NCBI RefSeq assembly: GCF_030445035.2
Contig: NC_080701.1
Span: 20,304,798 to 20,368,797, forward strand
From: Dasypus novemcinctus
Lineage: Eukaryota > Chordata > Mammalia > Cingulata > Dasypodidae
Direction of reading: 5' to 3'
Length of the DNA stretch: 64,000 bases
Both the position numbers and the translations under genes were made by a program. The notes under the pieces are model-generated. The model ran no database searches. It was not told the origin of the DNA and was given only the letters and a program-made list of their open reading frames with translations. Shown here piece after piece: positions 45,646 to 57,944 of this stretch (position 1 is its first letter; the number at the start of each line of letters is the position of its first letter).

Positions 45646-46790
45646 GTTCCTTCCCCCAGGGTCACCACGTACTGGCATGTGGGTGCTGCTCAGCGCTAGG
45701 GCATCTGGCCAAGGGAGTAAGTGGGCGCTCCACTGCCACCCGCGAGACAGAGCGTGGGGCTGCCCCCCGCCTGGGAGGTGCCCTTTGCTAAATCTCACCA
45801 AGGCTCCAGGTGGGCTGGGGGCAGGAAAGAGGAGCCTTGCTAACCTCTGGCGCTCTCCTCTGAAGACTGTAATGGATCAGAAAGGAGCCTAAAATCACCG
45901 GATGCCAGGGTCACCTCTTGGGGATCACAGTTGAGCCTCCCAGGGCGCGCGTGCTGTGGAAAGCACATCATCAACTGACTTGCGTGCGCTAAATGTTGGA
46001 GGACACAACTCCTCGCATCAAACTGCCTACAATCTACTATGGAAAACGGTGCAAGGACATATTAATACTACAAAGTGAAACGTGGAATTGAGGAAGGGGG
46101 TGCACTATAGAAAGCACAAGGAGTTCAGGGCACCCTGTGGCTGGAAGGATTCATTCATTCACTTGGCCCCCATTTTCTGATAAAATGTAAAGGGGCAGAG
46201 GAGGAAAGAGAGATCTTCAAAGCCAGCCAGGCAGCTTGAGCACGGCCCAAAGTGGGACTGGGCAAGGTGGGTCAGGGAGACCCCCTACAGCTCCCTCCAA
46301 CGAGCTCCCGGTTGGGGGGCGCACACCTGCAAGTGTGACATAAGGGAGCTGGCGCTTCAGGGCGGCCAGAACTAAGTGTGCCCAGCAGCCCGGAGCGGTG
46401 GCAGCCTCAGCCCAGGGACAGAGCACAGTTGAGAGGCTCTGGGACGGCGGGGAGGAAGGCTCTTGGCAAAAGCGGGCTTGGGGGGTTGGGGTGACGACGT
46501 ACACTGCCCTTGCTGGCCCGGCTCTCCCACGCCCTTCTTGACGCTCACCTGCACCCCCGGCCCGCCTCTCCCAAGCCCTCTTTGGGCGGGCTAGAGAGGA
46601 AACGGTGCTTCGCCAGCCTCCTTCTTGGCACCCTTGGCTCCGAACCGTAAGCGCCCCCTCCTGTCCCTCCCCCAAGGCCACTTCTCCCCCCATTACACAC
46701 ACATACGCTCCCGCTCGCCCTCTCCTCCCGTCCCTCCCCCACCCCTTCCCCTCCATTTGTTTCAATGAACAGCCCCTTTTATCTATTCTG
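45646..46790. other. Intergenic DNA, nothing recognised
   Basis: GC-moderate to rich in places (46230-46750). No gene supported. Confidence 0.35.
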
Positions 46791-46794
46791 TAGG

Positions 46795-47035
46795 TACAAA
46801 TGAAGCTGTCAAATTTGATCAGGCGCTTGATATGACAGGCTGAGGAGTCAGGACCCCGGGAACAGAGTGGGCCTTGTCCGTCACAGCCGGCCTGACACTT
46901 CCCATAATGCCCAGACTGATGAGATTCTGAGTAGGGCCCAGCACATTTTCAACTCTATTTTGGGTGAAAACCCTTCTTGAAAGATCTTGAAAGGAGCTGG
47001 CAGTTCAGCCGCCCGGATGATTAATGAGGGTTGGC
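46795..47035. promoter_or_regulatory. Candidate enhancer with TGATTAATGA and an inverted CTGTCA pair
   Basis: TGATTAATGA is at 47018-47027. Upstream, CTGTCA (46806) and TGACAG (46833) face each other about 21 bp apart. No CTGTCAG lies directly next to this TGATTAATGA. Confidence 0.35.
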
Positions 47036-47519
47036 TCCGCTGGATGGGTTTCTCCCGGTGCCAACAGCCATCCTCCCCGCAGGCCCTCCACTTCCCCCGG
47101 CACTTCCCTCTCGGCACGCCCCCGAGAAGCCTTCCCCACCAACCCGCGGGCTTGCCCCTCTTCCTGCCGCCCCCCGCACGGCTGCAGGGACCACCTCTCG
47201 CCCACTCCAGCATGTGGAAAAAGTTAAACAGCGCCGCGGCTGAGTCGGGCCTGGGCCATGGCTCTGCGGATTCCAGGGGCAGGAGGACGTGCTTGAGCGG
47301 GGGGCTGCAGGGGACAGGGGCCCCTCTCCCCGGGGCTGTGCCGCTCAGCTTTTCCGCCACCCATCTCAGGGTCTCGGGGGACAGAAACTTGATGACCCCT
47401 GTGCCTAGGACACTGTCAGGGAGATGATGGGTAATCAAGGAATGCTTGCTGTGTAAGGGATGCAGCTTCAGAGTCCCTGGTTCTCTGTTCTCTTAGTTTC
47501 TCGAAGGTTCACTACAGAC

Positions 47520-47670
47520 ACTTGGGGCAAGACAATTCCTTGTTGGGCAGGACTGTCCTGTGCACTGTAGATGGTTTAACATCCCTGGCCTTTGGCTCCT
47601 GCTTGCCAGTAGCACCCTCCGATTATGGAGACAACCAAAAATAACCCCTGCATTTCCAAATGCCCTGGGG
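47520..47670 (-). repeat. MER20-type DNA-transposon relic (minus strand)
   Basis: 'ggactgtcctgtgcactgtag', 'aacatccctggcctttgg' and 'gacaaccaaaaataac' are the reverse of the hAT-Charlie MER20 text. Confidence 0.65.
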
Positions 47671-48139
47671 GGCGGGCAGCTGCCCTGGGTGAAGGCCCTC
47701 AAGGGCCGAGCCCACTCCTGAGCTGCCAGCCCCAGCTCTGGCTTCTGCTTCTCAGGTTAGGGACCTCATGAGGGGAAAGAACAGAGCCCAAAACGTCCAT
47801 AGGGTTTTCAGGCTCAGAATTCTCCAGAACCAGATCAGTGGAGGGCAGTCAGAACTTGTTGCTTTCTTTGAAACATCCATCAATTTCTTTACAGGCCAGG
47901 CTCTGAAGTCCAGGACTCTTGTCAGGGGAGAAGCTGGGTCCTTGTAACCAGGGGTCACCCATCATCTTCATGAGGCAGGCTCAGCACACTCCATGGGGCC
48001 CGGCCACAAGGGAAGGGTTCCCACAAAAGCCAACCCATACCTCCCTGTTTCCTTCTCTGGCTTTCCTTCTGGGGAAAAAAAAAGATCGATCCCATAGTTT
48101 GCCTACCCCCAGGCCACTCTGAGCTCATGTGTCCCACAG
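47671..48139. other. Intergenic DNA, nothing recognised
   Basis: No gene or named repeat. Confidence 0.35.
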
Positions 48140-48480
48140 AGGGGACACAGTGCCATTTCCTGGGCACCTACTACATGCCAGGCACGGGGCGAGACATTGG
48201 GGATACGACAGTGATCAAAAAGACACACAGCTCCTGCCCACGTGGCGCTTACAAGCTAATGAAGGAAACACAAACTATGCAAATCGAGATATAATTATAA
48301 GTTGGCAGTGGTAGTAAGGAAGGAAGAGCAGAGTGCTTTGTGGCCCCGAAGGGTTGTAACAGGGAAACCTCATTTAGAACTAAGGTCAGGGAAAGCCTCC
48401 TTGAGAGCATGACATTTAAGCTGAGACCTGACGGATGAGTGGGGGTTAGCCAGGTGAAGCGGGAGAGAGAGGGTTCCAAG
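48140..48480 (-). repeat. L2 relic (minus strand)
   Basis: 'gcacctactacatgccaggc', 'ggggatacgacagtgatc' and the later 'aagcctccttgagagcatgac' match reversed L2. Confidence 0.65.
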
Positions 48481-48984
48481 CCAGGAAAGCCATACCTGAA
48501 GCTCAGCCAAGTTGCCCTGTCACGAAGGGACTTTCCCTTTCGGCCGTGTCAAACCAGAAGAGGAGAGCGCGAGGGGGAAGGGAGCCAACGGGGGCAGCGC
48601 AGCATCTCCAACGGCCCGGCTGCCCTGCAGGCCTCGGCACCCGGGATGGGCCTTGGCCAGGCTTGACCTCTGGGCTCGAAGGCAAGTGAGCGGGAGAAAG
48701 GACGTGGCTGTGGGCTGAAGAGAACCTCTCAAGTGAGTCCCAGGGAGGCCCTCGGGACAAGCTTTGGCGTCTTCTAGCTCCAGGGGCTGCGGCATGGGCA
48801 GCTGCTGATGGAGACAAAATTTAAACTAACAATCACACAGATCAATATAGAATTACAAGGTTCCTGCTGGCAGCGTGAGGTCTGAGGGAAACTCCGATTT
48901 CTCTCTTCCAGAAAGATAATTTTTTAATGAAAAATAAAAGTATACTTCTTACTTTTGGAAACCCACGGAACTTCACTGGCTCCC
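48481..48984. other. Intergenic DNA, nothing recognised
   Basis: No gene or named repeat. Confidence 0.35.
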
Positions 48985-49350
48985 CATTGTCTATTTCATA
49001 AAAGCCAAACCTTTAACCTACCGTTCAAGTCCTCCACAAAATAACCCCAACACGTTTCCACTCTACTCCTACCAGATGAGCTCTTCACTGGCGCCAAACA
49101 TAACAACTCACTATTTCCTGGACATCAAGCTCTTGCACTGAGTTATTCTTCCTAAAAAGCCTCACAAATTCACTGTTCTCATTTTTACCCCAAGCAAGTT
49201 TCTCTGAAGCCCTTGAGCTCCTTACTTGACTCACACTTTGCTGTGTGAGGACTTCTCATCTCCCCCCCCTCTGGACTATAAGTTCCTTAAAGGCAAGGAT
49301 GGTGTCAAGCAAGTGGTGGATAATAAATAAATGCCTGCTGTATGCCATTT
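48985..49350 (+). repeat. L2 3'-end relic
   Basis: 'cactggctccccattgtc', 'ctggactataagttcctta' and 'aataaataaatgcctgctg' follow the L2 3' text. Confidence 0.6.
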
Positions 49351-50750
49351 AGTTAAAAACCGTGAAAGGGCTGAAACATTTGTTGACAGCCTTGAACTGA
49401 AGTCATATTTGGACTAAGAGGTGAAACTCAAAGGAGGGACAGGAGTACAATCAGGAAAGAGAGAAAGAATTCCAGAATTCCACCAGTTATTCCAGAAACC
49501 TTTCTTTCTCCGCGTCAGTCTCCCCCTTCCCCAGAAAAAGAAGGGTGATCCTGCGGAGAGAGGAGGTTATTCTGAGGACCCGGGCTACAGCAGTAAACCC
49601 TGGAGGCTAGTGGAGGAGACCCTGGTGGTGGCCTCCTTTCTCTACCAACTTGCCATGGTGCTGGCAAATGCCCCACTCAAGCCATCCGTTGGAGTTAAGG
49701 AGTGAAGTCCAGAAGAGATGCCCTGGAGCAAGGCTCCGGGGAGAAGACAACCCTCTTAATACATCAGTGTCCACCAGATCATGTCGGGCAAGAGTCGACA
49801 TCTAGGAAAACAGCAATCAGGATTTGAAGGGAATGGGACCTAAGGCCAAGGAGGGGTGAGAAGGCGCTGGGACAGGGATGCCCTGGAGCTTAAACTCTCT
49901 CCCAGGAAGCTTCAGGGTTAATGCTCCTGGGAGGCCCTGGTAGGTGGCCAACACCCAGAACCAAGAATCCAGAGCAGAAGCAAGCTCCTTCCAAGAGAAA
50001 TCCCACCACGATACAGGAGTGTCTGTTTGCTACTTATCCTCTCCACAAAACACAGCCCCCACGAGGTCGGTGACCTTGACCGTGGGGTTCACAGCCACGA
50101 TGTAGTACCCGGTCTGGGCCTGGCAGGTGCTCGGCTCTCAGCAGACATTTGTGGAATGAGGTGGTTAACAAGGCTGCAGAAAGGTGCTGAGAATCATGAC
50201 CCCCCAGGGAACCTAGTCTTCCTCTCAGTCCTGTAAAGGGGCCCTGAAGACCTGCCCCAATGCAGCCCAAGTTGCTGGAAGTAATACCTGAAATGGGCCG
50301 AGCCCTCCCTGCTGGCAGAGGTAGGCCCACACCTGGGCAGCCCGGGAAGGGCCACACTTTACCAACTTACCCCAGCAGCTCTGGGAACAGAACTGAGTTC
50401 CCTGCTGTCTTTCAGAATTTCTTTAGGGAGAAAAAGAATTTTCCTGACCACTGGGCCAGAATATAAAAAGCAAGGCTACATAAAACAGGCATGAGAGAGA
50501 GAGACAGAGAGAGGGAGGGAGGGAGACGGCCAAAAACAATACGTTCCTCCCTCCCCTGTTTTTCAGGACCTCGACTTCTCTTACCAGTGGGGACGAGAAG
50601 GTGAGGGGAGCAAAGCCGAATGACCCTCTGCCCCCTTGCCAGGACAGAGGCCCTCGCAGGCAAGGAGTCAAAGAAAACTTTTCCGAGACTGATTACCAAG
50701 AGGGTAACTAGGTACACAGAGCACATGTGAACAGGCTCCTCGTTTCCAAT
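49351..50750. other. Intergenic DNA, nothing recognised
   Basis: A GAGA/GGGA simple repeat at about 50488-50525. No gene or named repeat. Confidence 0.35.
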
Positions 50751-50753
50751 TCA

Positions 50754-50870
50754 GGACTGTCAGATGGTGATTAATGACTAACAGCCACAGAGCAGCCTTG
50801 ATTGCCAAGGGCCGCATTGTTAATCCTGACATTTAATGAGGCCGGACACAATTCCAGCACAATTCCACAC
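50754..50870 (+). promoter_or_regulatory. Candidate TALE-HOX enhancer module, copy A
   Basis: CTGTCAG (50757-50763), then TGATTAATGAC (50768-50778), GCCTTGATTGCCA, ATTGTT, and TGACATTTAATGAGG (50827-50841). The second TGACA is next to TAATGAGG. The same order and spacing recurs at 57949-58040 with about 70% identity over about 92 columns by hand. No named repeat explains it. Confidence 0.5.
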
Positions 50871-50929
50871 CGTCATCTGCAAATAGCGCTCGACGGACTT
50901 AATTGGTTAAGTGTTTGTGTGTGCGTGTG

Positions 50930-51870
50930 TTATGTGTCTGGGGTGGGGGGCCGAGAGAGGGAAGGGGAGAGAATGTAGAGGTATAAAGGGCGGAAGAAAG
51001 GGGCAAGATGTCTGTGTGTGAACTTACCATATGGGGGTGTCTGTATTTTGAGAGGAGTGTAGCTGCGAGTTATCACATGAGTCAGCTGGTGTGAGCCCTG
51101 CCACACAATCTCAGCCCCTCGCACAGAAGTCTGGGGTATGGTGCAACTTCCCACCACAACCCTGCCCACCCCACACTCCATCTGCCCCCTGCCCTGGTCT
51201 CCCCCCAACACCAATACGGCCGTCTCTCAGGGGTGCTGGGAACTGGCACGTTTGTGAAGTTAAAACCCATGAGAGAAAGGTGAAAGAAGAAGTTGTCTGG
51301 AAGTGGGCTGGGGTCCAGGGCTCCTCTTGAGAAGCCACTTTTTCCCTGGACTCAGATCAATGGTCCCTTGGCCTGCCTAACTGGGCAGTTCCTCCTCTTC
51401 CAAGAGAGAACTATGTTGCCCCATTCTGGAACTCAGCACTCTCTTAGCAGATGAACCGCATCCACCTTGTTTGTTCCAGAAGCAGAGTCCGAGGCAGCAG
51501 GGGCAGAGGGCCTGACCCAGCAAGGGGTCTCTGGGCAAACACAGCCAGGGGACAGAGCGCCCAGGAGAGGATGTGGCTCTAAAAGGATGGATGAATTCAA
51601 GGAGTCAGCATGCACGGACTACTGTCCATACCCATGATGTCGGCCTTGGCCTCCAGGAGTAGAGGGCAGGGGGCAGGAAGAGGGAAGGAAGGGGAACCCC
51701 GGTAGCCGGCAGTGTAGCCGGGGAAATTGCAAATGGACATGTAACAGAGACTAGACAGGAAGTGCTGAGGGCCAAGAGAGCAGCACAGTCAGTGCCACCA
51801 ACGTTCAGAGAGGTCAGCGGGGGCCTAGAGAGGTCCAGGAAAGAGCAGAGATGCAAGGCTGGAAAGATCT
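50930..51870. other. Intergenic DNA, nothing recognised
   Basis: A GTGT/GCGTGT tract begins about 50912. No gene or named repeat. Confidence 0.35.
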
Positions 51871-51877
51871 GGAAGGT

Positions 51878-52274
51878 GTTAGGAGTTAAATTGTGTCCCC
51901 CAAAGAGAGATGTTCAAGTCGCGACCCCGTCCTGTTGAATGCCATCTTATTTGGAAGTCATTACAGATTACATATGGAACCCTGCAAGTTAACATGAGGT
52001 CATGCTGGAGTGGGGCAAGTCCTCAGTCCAGTAGAACTGGAGTCCTTCTAAGAAGGGGTGACACAGGGAAGATGGCAACGTGGCGGGAGCAGAGACGGAC
52101 TCATGCCACAAGCCAAGGAACGCCGGAAGCCAGCAGACTTCAGAAAGAGTGTGGCCCTTCTGACGCCTTGATTTCAGACTTCCCACCTCCAGAAGTACAG
52201 GACAAAGCATTTCTGTTGTTTTAAGCCACCCAGGTTGTGGAACTTGGTCACAGCAGCCACAGGAAACTAAGACA
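51878..52274 (+). mobile_element. MaLR/MLT1-type LTR relic
   Basis: Starts TGTTAGGAGTTAAATTGTGT and continues through 'ggagtccttctaagaagg', 'cttgatttcagacttcc', 'tctgttgttttaagccaccc' to 'ggaaactaagaca'. Ancient solo LTR; no internal genes. Confidence 0.75.
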
Positions 52275-52344
52275 GGAGGCCAGTATCCCAGTGGGGGCTG
52301 GGACAAGCCCCCTTCATGCTAATTATGCCTTTAAAGACCTGCTA

Positions 52345-52500
52345 GTCAAAGTACAGTCCCAGAACCAGCAGCATGGACATCGCCTGGGGGCTGGTGAGAA
52401 ATTCAGAATCTCAGGTCCCTCCCCAGGCCTACAACTCTAAATCCACTTTGTAATTGTCCACACACTAATGGTGGAGAAGCACTGCTCTAAACGCTCCAGT
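52345..52500 (+). repeat. MER5-type DNA-transposon relic
   Basis: 'aattcagaatctcaggtccc' and 'ggtggagaagcactgctc' match MER5-type text. Confidence 0.55.
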
Positions 52501-52749
52501 CCAGAAGTCACATGAACGAGCAAACCTGACCCAGGGACCAGACGTCCAGAAATCCCCTGACATTTGCCCACCGTGTGCCACATCGAGAAATACCCTCCTT
52601 GGGGCATTTTGGGACATTGGAATGGCCCTGCCTGGCATGGCAACGGCGGATATAGGCCATTTTACTTTTTGTTATAGCCTGTAAAATTGCGCAGGACAGA
52701 GTGTAAACTGCAATGTAAACTATGTAGCAGGGCTTCAGTATGTGTTCAT

Positions 52750-52968
52750 CAATGTCACAAACGTACCACGCCAATGAAGGAGTTGTTAATGAGGGAAGGG
52801 TGGGAAGGGGAGGGGTGGGGCATATGGGAATTCCCTATAGTTTTTATGTAACATTTATGTAATCTAAAGCTTTGAAAATAAAAATATATATATAAGTAAA
52901 ATAAATAATAAAAACAGGACAAAGCTGATGGTGATAATAAACATAACAGCACTTAAAAAAAAAAAAAG
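52750..52968 (+). mobile_element. 5'-truncated L1 3' end
   Basis: GGGGAGGGGTGGGGCATATG, then 'ttatgtaacatttatgtaatc' and an A-rich tail match the 3' end of xenarthran-type L1. Edges approximate. Confidence 0.6.
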
Positions 52969-53440
52969 GCCCTCTTGATCTGCTCCAAAGGCCAGGCTCC
53001 CTGTGTCTTCCCTGCCTTCCCTCTCCCACCCCCCAACGCCCACCCCCAGCCTCTGCACCGTGGCCGGAATCCCTCAGGGGATGATCAAGTGTGGGTGCTG
53101 CTGCCTTCTTCATTTGAAGGGGGGCCACGCAGGCTGCCCGGCCCTCCATCTCCAGCCTTGCTGCCGGAAAGCCCTGGACAGTTTGCCCCCCCACCCCTGG
53201 TGCTGAAGGCCTGGTGTCACACCGGCAGGAGCAGGCGACTTTCTCCTGTGGGTGTCCCAGGCGTCAGCTCTTTGTTCCAGTCTAGTGGTTGGAACCACAT
53301 ACCCCATGCGGAGGAATTCAGTTCATTACTGAGGTCGCGTGTAATTAGCGCCTCGCCTGCCTTCATTCCAGGCCTCTCCAACTTCCCTGAATGCCCTGCT
53401 CCAGCCACTCCAGCCGTGGGAGGGTCAGCCTCAGTAAATA
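52969..53440. other. Intergenic DNA, nothing recognised
   Basis: No gene or named repeat. Confidence 0.35.
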
Positions 53441-53462
53441 ATAATTAAAAGCTAATGTTTCA

Positions 53463-53577
53463 CGCTCCACAACAATGTAAGGTGTTGGTGGAGGGGTGAG
53501 GTATGGGAACTCTGCACGTTATGCATGACTGTTTTGTAAGCTCACAAGTTCTCTAATAAAAAATATAAAAATAACAT
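53463..53577 (+). mobile_element. 5'-truncated L1 3' tail
   Basis: 'gaggtatgggaactctg' then 'aaaatataaaaataaca'. An imperfect duplication AAAGCTAA(T/C)(G/A)TTTC lies on both sides. Confidence 0.65.
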
Positions 53578-53837
53578 TTTAAAAAGCTAACATTTCCTCT
53601 TGTGACTCTGGGCCTAGGGGCACCCTGCTGTGACCCCGACTTCCAAGTCTTTAGATGAACTGTCACACCTCCCCTGCCTACGCCTCTCCTCTTTGAAACT
53701 ACAAGCCATTAGGCACTCTTCCCACTGGCTGCCCGTTCTTTCTCACCCTGCCAAACTAAGCTTTTTCCCTACCTCCATTAAATGTTCCTGGGACCTCGAT
53801 CCTGTAACTCTACCCAACTCGGAAAGTGTAGGAAAGG

Positions 53838-54100
53838 ATGAAGGCTGGGAGACAATAAGACTGGGTGCCAGTTTTAGCTCCCCTGCTTTCTGGGTGGCCC
53901 AGGGCAACTCACTTCGCATACCTGGGCCTCAGTTTCCTCCCTTTAGAATGAGGGGATTGGATAAAATGGGTGATCTCCGAGGTCCTTTTCAGTGTATAAC
54001 ACTGGTATTATCTCAGGAAACTGTTGTGTGGACTAAATGAAACGAGATCATGGGCGATGTAATATGTTGAAAAGTGATACACAAAAATATAAGGAGGCTC
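53838..54100 (+). repeat. MIR-type SINE relic
   Basis: 'gcccagggcaactcacttcg', 'gggcctcagtttcctcc' and 'ggaaactgttgtgtggac' follow a diverged MIR. Confidence 0.55.
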
Positions 54101-54119
54101 TTTCCTCACATCACCCACC

Positions 54120-54275
54120 AGCATGCTTCTTTGTAAGGACCCTCTTCTTGTAGGATCCTGTTTCCCTAGCCAGATTGAGAGCAACATGAAGGCACAGATG
54201 GAAGTTTCTGTTTCTTTTGTATCCACTTCCAGTGACTAATACCCACAAAGGCCACTCAATAAAGTTTGTTACTGG
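54120..54275 (+). repeat. L2 3'-end relic
   Basis: 'ccactcaataaagtttgtt' and nearby text match an L2 end. Confidence 0.4.
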
Positions 54276-55185
54276 GTGACAGACTCATTACCCTCCTGGC
54301 TGCTCATTCATTTATATGGACTTTAAAAAGAAGTTTAACAGAAAGCTGGTCACCTTTGCTTCTTAGGAGAGAGAGATAAAGAATCATTTTAAATATGCAT
54401 GCCTCACTTCTCTTGAAGGAAAAAAATAGTTTGCCTGCCCCCTCAAAATTAGTTGGATTTGGAAATTCAAATGGAATTTTTAATACTCCCTTGCAAATTA
54501 GCACATACCAACATGCCCAAGGCTTAATTCCATTCCCCAAGTACTTACTGAGTGTACTGCAAGCTGAGTGCCAAACCTCTGCTCAGTACTAGAGGAAATG
54601 CAGAAGAAATACTATAAAATAAGAGGTGATTTTTTTTTTAATCAAAGCCTAGATCTCAAATGGATCCATTCAAAATAGTCACTTTACATGCACTCGTTCT
54701 AATAGTGTTGCCTTACTCAAAACTCTTTGAAAACCATCTTCAAAGCCCATCACATTCTTTATTGAAAATGACAGAGCTTTACGTGTTGATTAAGGGTGGA
54801 AAATGTCTCTTGAAGCCAAGCCTGGTGAATAAACGGGATGATCAGTTTCGGTCAGGTCAAAAGCCTGAATAATGTGTACCTTATAAAGAAGACCTTAATG
54901 AGCCTTTAGGAGTAACGTGCAGCCTTCCAGCGGGAGTTCTTTGAAGGACTTCTTCCCCCGAGTTGCGTAAGTTTGGCTGTGCCTGTAAAAATCGGTCCCT
55001 TGATTGATCTCCTTGTTGCCATCCTTGCCCACCCCCCAACCCATCATCTATTATCCCAGCCCCAAATAGCTGTTTTACAACATAAACTGTCACGCCATTC
55101 ATCCACTTGACACCGCGCGAGGACTCCTAATCTCACTTGGAATAGTGGCCCAGGTCCACGGAGAGCCTCCTCAGCCCCTACGTGA
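54276..55185. other. Intergenic DNA, nothing recognised
   Basis: No gene or named repeat. Confidence 0.35.
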
Positions 55186-55189
55186 GCCA

Positions 55190-55735
55190 GCTCCCTGTCA
55201 TGGCTCTGACCTCCTCTCCCTCTCTGCCTCCCTCAGTCATTCAGCTCTGACCACACAGCCTCCTGCCCATTCCTCAAACAGGCCAGGCATGCGCGACGTG
55301 GGGCCTCTGCCTAGCTGTTCCCTCTGCCTGAAAAATGTTTCTCCCAGATAGCCAGTCGGCCAACTCCTTCATTTCCTTCAGGTCTTTGACCTATTCAGAC
55401 CTGCTATTTAACCCCTCTATTAACAATACTCTCTTTCTGATAATGCCTTATTTTAATACTTTCCATATAATAACTACACACATACAGACATGCACACACT
55501 CACACAGGCACACTCACTTTTGATCCTCCCTGTTCTTTTTCATTTTCCCATGTACTTATCATCTTCTATGATACGATGTAATTTATTTATATATTATTTA
55601 TATTGTATATTGTTGTCTCCATCTCCCTCCTAGAATCTAAGCTCAGGAGGGCCAATATTTTGTTGAGTCCCAAAAGCCTAGAACTGGTCCATAGCTGGGC
55701 CTCAATAAACACATGTTCAATGGATTAGATTGGAC
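55190..55735 (+). repeat. L2 3'-end relic
   Basis: 'cctctgcctagctgttccctctgcctg', 'ttcaggtctttgac', 'ctagaatctaagctcagg' and 'gggcctcaataaacacatg' follow the L2 3' text. The longest L2 end on the + strand here. Confidence 0.7.
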
Positions 55736-55808
55736 TGGAATGGAGCCAATCAAACTGAATTAAATGGGAAGGGATGGATGGGATGGCAGGTTCCCATCCA
55801 TAGTTCCT

Positions 55809-55891
55809 GGGGAGCCAGTGTAGCTCAGTGGTTGAGTGCCTGCTTCCCATGCATGAGGTCCCAGGTTCAATCCCCAGTACCTCCTTAAAAT
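55809..55891 (+). mobile_element. Short DAS-type SINE
   Basis: GGGGAGCCAGTGTAGCTCAG head, B box GGTTCAATCCC near 55863, short A tail. Confidence 0.85.
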
Positions 55892-56084
55892 CTGCCCTCC
55901 AGTTGCTTACAAATCTGACTGAACTAGAGACACATACATGAAAGTGACTTCAGAGTACACAACAATAAATAAGTGGAATTCACAGGAAAGGCTGTTGGAA
56001 CCCAGGGAAGAATCAGCAGGCTGAAGGAAGAGCAGAGCCTTCTCTCTAGTCAAGGAAATTCTCTCCTTGCCTCCAGGACTTGCC

Positions 56085-56430
56085 CCATTCATTCTAGTCT
56101 CTACACATTTGCTCACACTGTCCCTGTCTGAAATTCTCTATACTTCCTCCCCCTCTACCCAAACCCTGCCCATCCATCAATGCTCATCCCAAGCCCAGTC
56201 TCTCCATACAGCTTTCCCTCATGACTCTAGCCTTCATTCACTTCTATCTCCTCTGAGCTCCTATTTCACCTATAGTGTGTATCAGACCATTCAGCCTTTA
56301 AGTAGAACACTCTGTGTGTACGGTATTATTTCCCTAGCTAGAATTACAAATCCCTTTTGAGTAGAGACCACATCTTTTGCCTCTCTCTTGAATGGTGCCA
56401 AACACTGTACAGGTAGTGGCACTTGATACA
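56085..56430 (+). repeat. L2/L3-type (CR1-clade) 3'-end relic
   Basis: 'tacagctttccctcatgac' and 'gcctctctcttgaatgg...' resemble old CR1-clade LINE ends. Subfamily not decided. Confidence 0.45.
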
Positions 56431-56544
56431 ACTGGCCCCAGGTGATTGGTTAACAGGCAGAGAGAAAAGAGAAGGGCATCCCAGGCAAAGGAAACCTCAA
56501 ACTCAAAGGAACCATGGTGCGAACTGATGTGGTGAGTGTAAAGG

Positions 56545-56745
56545 TATTACTCCAGGGATTCTCAGCCTTAGCTGCACATTCAAATCACCTGGAAAGCTTT
56601 TAAAATTGTCTCCAAGTGGGGACCCGACCCCAGACCAATTTTATCAGAATATCTGGGAATGTGGCCCAGAGAATCGTTATTTTTTTAAAAGCTCCCCAAG
56701 CGTTTCTAATGCACCACCAGAGTTAAGAACAACCATAGTAATTAG
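56545..56745 (+). repeat. MER5A-type DNA-transposon relic
   Basis: Starts GGGATTCTCAGCCTTAGC, then 'caccccagaccaatttt'-like text and 'aaaagctccccaag'. The inverted ends match the MER5 pattern. Confidence 0.75.
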
Positions 56746-57930
56746 GAAAACATTAGGGATAAAGGAGGGGGTGGGACATAAAATTGTGAATCAGACCTTT
56801 AAAAATGTAAAAGAGCCTGTCCTTCTTTTCCATTTTTTTTTCCTATTAGTTTGCCATGGGAGTCTGTCTTTGACAGAGGAGTCTGTAAGGCTCAGCTGTG
56901 GACAGACATTTCTGTCCTCAACCTAATGCTGTATGACGAGGAGCAAGAGATCAGCAGAGCCTTGGAGAGAGCAGGCAGCACCAGCATATGTGGGCACGTC
57001 CAGTGTCAATCTATACTCAGAGGACACAGAAAAGTTTGGAAAAACCAAAGGATGACTTTAGACCACTTGAAAATTCATATCGCACTCTCTCCCCCTCCTG
57101 GGTTGGTATCATTCTGTTTACTCTCTTTTGCCATCAGAAGATCAAGAAATAGACAAATCATATGGCTACTGTTTCAGAAATTTCTGGCTAATTCCCTCCT
57201 TTCTTCTCCACATCCTCTGAAATTAAGCAGAAGATCTCCTCTAGCTTGAGTGCACTGAAGAGCAGGCAAAGACCTCAAGGGGCTGCCGAGTGCTAGTCTG
57301 TCTCTGGACGTTCTCCAGCCCGCACCCCTTCTGCTCCAGTCCTTCCCTTCTCTGGGTACAAACCTCAGCTGTACTCACAGAGATCTCAGGGGCATCATGC
57401 AGCATCTGCCCACTGACCGCACACACTGTCGCTACCACCCACCTGGTCCCCAAATACCACGGTTAGGGAGGAGGCTGAAACTACAAGTTCATCTGGGAAA
57501 TGAAATGGGGTTTGAAGTTAGAATAGGATGTAAGGGATTGAGATGAAAGCTGGTCCTGAGAGGGAGAGCAGCTTATTTGGCACCTGAGAGTGAGGGGTGG
57601 GAAGAGGGGAGAAGAGGAACGTAAAGGAAAATATGGTGGCCTTTAGTGCCTGAAAGAGGGAGGGGGGTGCCAGGGAGCAAGGGCGAGGGTGGGGGCCTAG
57701 GTCTCTGGGGAGCGCCCCTTCCCCTTCTCCCTGCTACTTCCCTGTGCGTGGACTCCCAGGTTGCCCAGCTCTGGCCAACCACGTGGCTTCTCACGCTGAA
57801 GGCGCCGACCCCTTGACAATCAAAGGGAGGAGAAACCAGCTCGCCCAGCAGACCACGGGTATACCAAGAGGTAACTCTAAACGCTAGAGCCAGCCGGGGA
57901 GGAGGGGAAGGGTAGAAGGGGGATGAGGTT
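56746..57930. other. Intergenic DNA, nothing recognised
   Basis: GA- and GGG-rich in parts. No gene supported. Confidence 0.35.
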
Positions 57931-57944
57931 TTTCCACTTCCATT

